The translations under genes were made by a program, and so were the position numbers. Shown here one piece after another: positions 61,582 to 64,000 of a DNA stretch of 64,000 nt (position 1 is its first letter; every line of letters starts with the position of its first letter). The stretch comes from Prevotella sp. UBA2809 (GTDB lineage Bacteria; Bacteroidota; Bacteroidia; Bacteroidales; Bacteroidaceae). The notes below the pieces were generated by a model. It did not search any database. It was not told where the DNA came from and was given only the letters and a program-made list of their open reading frames with translations. The stretch covers positions 39,857 to 103,856 of the forward strand of contig DEHD01000007.1 of NCBI GenBank assembly GCA_002351725.1, given 5' to 3'.

Positions 61582-62805
61582 TCATAAACTAAAGTTACCA
61601 GATACGTGGAGCATGGAGAGGAAATACACCATGCCTACATAGTATCGCCATTTGCCTGTTGGTGGCTGTACATCCCAAAGACGTTGCACATATTCGCGGG
61701 CCAAGGCGCGATCTTCTTCATTGTCGCTGTCGGCAAGCGCAAAGGCTCCCACGGCATTGGCTCCTGCCATACCCTCGGTATAATTGCCTGTAGGCTCTGT
61801 GCCATCAAGGTTGAATTGTCCACCGTTAAATCCCTCGTTCTTGAAGAACTGTAGCAGTCGGCGCATCATCGTGCGCTGGGCATCACGGGCTTGGCCTGTG
61901 AGATAATAATCCATGCCGACGTTCATTGCGCAGCGGATGGCATCATACTGATAGCGGTCGGTATTGTAGTCGAAGTTAGGACGGCGATAAGGCTTGCCGT
62001 CGAAGAGACAATAGTCGGGATAGAGTCCGGTCACAGAGTCCTGAGAAGCCTCCAACAGCCAACGAGCCTTACTGGCAGCCTCGCGCCAGAAGTCGTTCTT
62101 GGCATCAGCCTTCTCAGCCCAGAGGTCGAGGAATGCTGGCAGACAATATGACGGATCGCTATACCAATGAACCTCCTCATTAGGTACGAATGTTACAAGA
62201 CGCGTGGAGTCGTCGTAAAGGTTATAGACGCCCGAAGCCTTGCCGTCTTTCGATGTCACCTTGTGAAGTATCTCGTTGGCATCAGCAGCATATTTTGGTT
62301 CGCCCCATTTCTCGGCAGCGAGGAAGAGTGCTGTAACGAAATAGATTTCACCATCTGAGGCGTTGCTCTGTCCTATCTGCTTTCCGTCGAGACCGCATTG
62401 CCAACAGAAATAACCATCCCAAGGACTATCTGCGGGGTAAGCCATATAGGTCTTGGCCCATCGCCATAGTTTGTCGAACACTTCGCGCTTGTCGAGCTGC
62501 ACGCTGATCATCATTCCGTATGACATACCTTCGGTGCGAACGTCGTTACTACTGGTATCAACGATGATACCCATCGAGTCGCCCACTTCGTAATACACGC
62601 ATTTCTCGCCGTCGGCGTCATACTTACTGATGTCGCCTGGAGTGAAAAAGTGTGTCCACACGCTGTCGATACGAGCCTGCACCTCTGCATTGCTCTTGCC
62701 GAGAAGCGATGAGAATAGATTATTCGACGTTGTCACTTCAGCCTGTTTGTTACCGCAAGCTGTTAATGCGAGCGCGATGGCTGCAAGGATAAAAATCTTT
62801 TTCAT
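61582..62805 (-). CDS. Glycoside hydrolase family 8 lipoprotein (second copy)
   Basis: The 407-residue product starts at 62805 (MKKIFILAAIALALTACGNK; lipobox LTAC, Cys 17). The 17 extra residues of the longer frame are encoded by terminator sequence. It carries the GH8 proton donor in RTEGMSYGMM, ASDGEIYF and the base region YQYDAIRCAMNV. It ends with MVYFLSMLHVSGNF, parallel to FAFMHLSGNY in the first GH8. The two share the whole fold, but this copy is lipid-anchored and lacks the Pro/Gln-rich insertions. The likely activity is oligoxylan or beta-glucan cleavage, by family. Confidence 0.9.
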   Translation of the reverse strand: MKKIFILAAIALALTACGNKQAEVTTSNNLFSSLLGKSNAEVQARIDSVWTHFFTPGDISKYDADGEKCVYYEVGDSMGIIVDTSSNDVRTEGMSYGMMISVQLDKREVFDKLWRWAKTYMAYPADSPWDGYFCWQCGLDGKQIGQSNASDGEIYFVTALFLAAEKWGEPKYAADANEILHKVTSKDGKASGVYNLYDDSTRLVTFVPNEEVHWYSDPSYCLPAFLDLWAEKADAKNDFWREAASKARWLLEASQDSVTGLYPDYCLFDGKPYRRPNFDYNTDRYQYDAIRCAMNVGMDYYLTGQARDAQRTMMRRLLQFFKNEGFNGGQFNLDGTEPTGNYTEGMAGANAVGAFALADSDNEEDRALAREYVQRLWDVQPPTGKWRYYVGMVYFLSMLHVSGNFSL

Positions 62806-62837
62806 TATTATCTGATTTGATTTGGGTGCGAATATAC

Positions 62838-62878
62838 GAAAAAAATCCCAAAGCACCGCTAAAGCGCCTTGGGATTTT
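62838..62878 (-). terminator. Terminator upstream of the second GH8 gene
   Basis: On the minus strand AATCCCAAGGC, loop and GCTTTGGGATTTTTTT form a stem with T-tract. It would end transcripts from the smalltalk gene before the GH8 start. Confidence 0.7.
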
Positions 62879-62893
62879 ATGATTAATTAGAGT

Positions 62894-62990
62894 TTAGGCG
62901 GGTTGCCACTTGAAGCGGACGGGCGATACGATAGCACCTTCCTTCTTCAACTCGGCAAAATCCCCGCCGAAACGGTGGGGATTTCTTTTT
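62894..62990 (-). pseudogene. Possible gene-end remnant and repeated hairpin
   Basis: A minus-strand frame ending at 62894 encodes DFAELKKEGAIVSPVRFKWQ-PA before a stop, with no start upstream of the hairpin. Loci of this type usually have an amidase after smalltalk, but the peptide is not clearly from one. The hairpin (62959-62982) repeats that at 56471. Confidence 0.3.
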
Positions 62991-63092
62991 CTACGCGCTC
63001 ATGCAACTCGTTGCTCCTAGGGCTGTAACAATCGCCGTTGCGATACTTGCAATCATCTGTACGATGAATTTAATGGTTTCTCTCTTTGTCAT
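62991..63092 (-). CDS. Smalltalk protein
   Basis: This 33-residue ORF starts MTKRETIKFIVQMIAS, has a hydrophobic core (IASIATAIVTALGA) and ends TSCMSA. It matches the short Bacteroidales 'smalltalk' family in length, basic start, single hydrophobic helix and terminal cysteine near the end. It lies 63 bp after the HU-HIG gene, the usual arrangement. The function is unknown; it may be membrane-inserted. Confidence 0.75.
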   Translation of the reverse strand: MTKRETIKFIVQMIASIATAIVTALGATSCMSA

Positions 63093-63124
63093 GGTATTAA
63101 TTTTTTAATTATTACATTTTTACA

Positions 63125-63155
63125 TTAAGCGTATTGGGGCTTTTGCCCCAATCGC
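63125..63155 (-). terminator. Hairpin between HU-HIG and smalltalk genes
   Basis: ATTGGGGC, loop and GCCCCAAT with a GCG/CGC extension form a strong stem directly after the HU-HIG stop. The following 8-nt-like AATGTAAA spacer leads to smalltalk. It lacks a clean T-tract and may be an mRNA-stabilising stem. Confidence 0.6.
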
Positions 63156-63680
63156 TTAATCTCCTTCTCCAGGTACGTCACCTGATGGCTGGGTGTTCTG
63201 GTTGCCACCGCCATCGCTTGGCTGGGTGTTCTCAGGATCTTCGATGTCACCGCTGTCACCACTGGTCACACGCTTCAGCACGTTTCCATCCTCATCCAGA
63301 CAGGTAATCTGAATAGAGGTGTTCTTCAACTCATCCTTCACCTCCACGTTTGGAGTAAAGATGATACGGCGCACTGTAATCAACCCCGTCTTCACGTCCT
63401 CCAGATTCTCTACTGCCTTACTACGAACTCCGAATCGCATGGTTCCAAGTCCTGGCAGTGGGATAGAGTGACCTTCTGTTGCCCATGTGCGGATTACCTC
63501 GCCTGCGGCATCCCAAGCCGCTTTGATTACACCTGCAGAGATTCCGCTGTGGGTAGCAGCCTCTGCGAATACCTTCTTCTCCTGAATTGGTGAATACAAA
63601 TCTGGACGAATAACGAACTTCTTTCCAGGATTCTTACCAAGTTTTACTTCACGTCGCTGTGCAATTACTTTAATAGCCAT
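63156..63680 (-). CDS. HU-HIG type DNA-binding protein
   Basis: The 174-residue product starts at 63680 (MAIKVIAQRREVKLGKNPGK); a longer frame would cover the leader. It has an HU-like dimerisation and DNA-binding domain (about 1-125, GISAGVIKAAWDAAGEVIRT, LPGLGTMRFGVRSKAVEN), an extension (about 105-140) and a Gly/Asp/Pro-rich tail with two NTQPS units (NTQPSDGGGNQNTQPSGD). This is the layout of the Bacteroidetes HU proteins fused to a glycine-rich motif. It forms a cassette with smalltalk and has three 22-bp direct repeats in its leader. Confidence 0.85.
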   Translation of the reverse strand: MAIKVIAQRREVKLGKNPGKKFVIRPDLYSPIQEKKVFAEAATHSGISAGVIKAAWDAAGEVIRTWATEGHSIPLPGLGTMRFGVRSKAVENLEDVKTGLITVRRIIFTPNVEVKDELKNTSIQITCLDEDGNVLKRVTSGDSGDIEDPENTQPSDGGGNQNTQPSGDVPGEGD

Positions 63681-63805
63681 AATTTTAATGTTTCGCTCGG
63701 CTTTGCCGCTTGGCTCCGCCAAGAATGTTAATGGATGATGTTTAATAATTTCATGGTTCTCTCTTTGTCGCCTGTTTATCACTTCTACGGTCACTGTTAA
63801 TGTTT

Positions 63806-63871
63806 GCAATTGCTAGATTTAACTTGCGCAATTTCTAGATTTAATCCTCGCAATTTTTATCATTAAATGCC
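63806..63871. repeat. Three 22-bp direct repeats in the HU-HIG leader
   Basis: Units begin at exactly 63806, 63828 and 63850: GCAATTGCTAGATTTAACTT, GCAATTTCTAGATTTAATCC, GCAATTTTTATCATTAAATG (first 20 nt of each). The first two differ at few positions. They lie between the promoter and the gene, on the same face of the helix (two turns apart). Confidence 0.8.
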
Positions 63872-63899
63872 CGCCTCTGTGACTCTCATTTTGACAATG

Positions 63900-63930
63900 C
63901 AAAGGTACGAAAAATTCCTGAGATATGCAA
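63900..63930 (-). promoter_or_regulatory. Bacteroidetes-type promoter of the HU-HIG gene
   Basis: On the minus strand TTG (63930-63928), a 20-nt spacer and TACCTTTG (63907-63900) match the consensus. The leader would be about 210 nt and contain the 22-bp repeats. Confidence 0.65.
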
Positions 63931-64000
63931 GGCTTTTTGTGTTTTATTTCTGACTTATTTTCAAATGTTAAAAGGCGTGCGGCAGTGCGGCAACGCGGCA

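Overview
The window is a chromosomal segment of a Bacteroidales bacterium, most probably a Prevotella-type gut or rumen organism. Grounds: a SusC/SusD-centred glycan utilisation locus, many TonB-dependent receptors, promoters of the Bacteroidetes type (TTTG, about 20 nt, TAnnTTTG), almost no Shine-Dalgarno sequences, a PorE-like OmpA lipoprotein, an HU-HIG/smalltalk cassette, and a protease ending in a Prevotella-style C-terminal sorting motif. The species assignment is inference. No rRNA, tRNA, CRISPR array, transposase or phage gene was seen.

Layout. 1-11.7 kb: end of an M16 peptidase, a four-helix-bundle gene bracketed by inverted repeats, class I fumarase, an M6 secreted protease, ClpB, a TonB receptor and ribosomal protein S15. 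11.8-21.1 kb: TypA, an SLC13-type permease, a catalytically dead sensor translationally coupled to a complete Cache histidine kinase, a hexuronate-type MFS carrier and a nitroreductase. 21.2-26.2 kb: a free-standing ribonucleotide-reductase C-terminal domain, FolB, an AmiC-type amidase, an MCE protein and DnaA. 26.3-35.0 kb: a BtuB-like receptor, inositol-phosphate synthase, a voltage-gated-type ion channel, ResB/CcsA cytochrome c maturation, ThyA-FolA and an RsmF-like methyltransferase. 35.1-40.8 kb: an ECF sigma operon with PspC and two membrane proteins, the PorE-like lipoprotein and topoisomerase III. 40.9-62.8 kb: carbohydrate region. 62.9-64 kb: HU-HIG and smalltalk genes behind three 22-bp direct repeats.

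The carbohydrate region reads as a mannan-type locus. On the minus strand SusC, SusD, two surface glycan-binding lipoproteins and a GH26 mannanase form one operon. Divergently lie a CE7-type esterase and ManA, which would remove acetyl groups and feed mannose 6-phosphate to glycolysis. Nearby are two GH8 enzymes, a GH35-like enzyme, an AraC regulator, a membrane-bound AraC-type regulator, an EamA permease, a CDF metal transporter and an orphan histidine kinase.

The most unusual pattern is a set of degenerate short-period tandem repeats (7, 8, 9 or 10-11 nt). They fill gaps between co-directional genes, often starting at or inside a stop codon. Similar repeats also occur in frame inside ClpB, the BtuB-like receptor and the PorE-like lipoprotein, and form an inverted pair around the four-helix-bundle gene.
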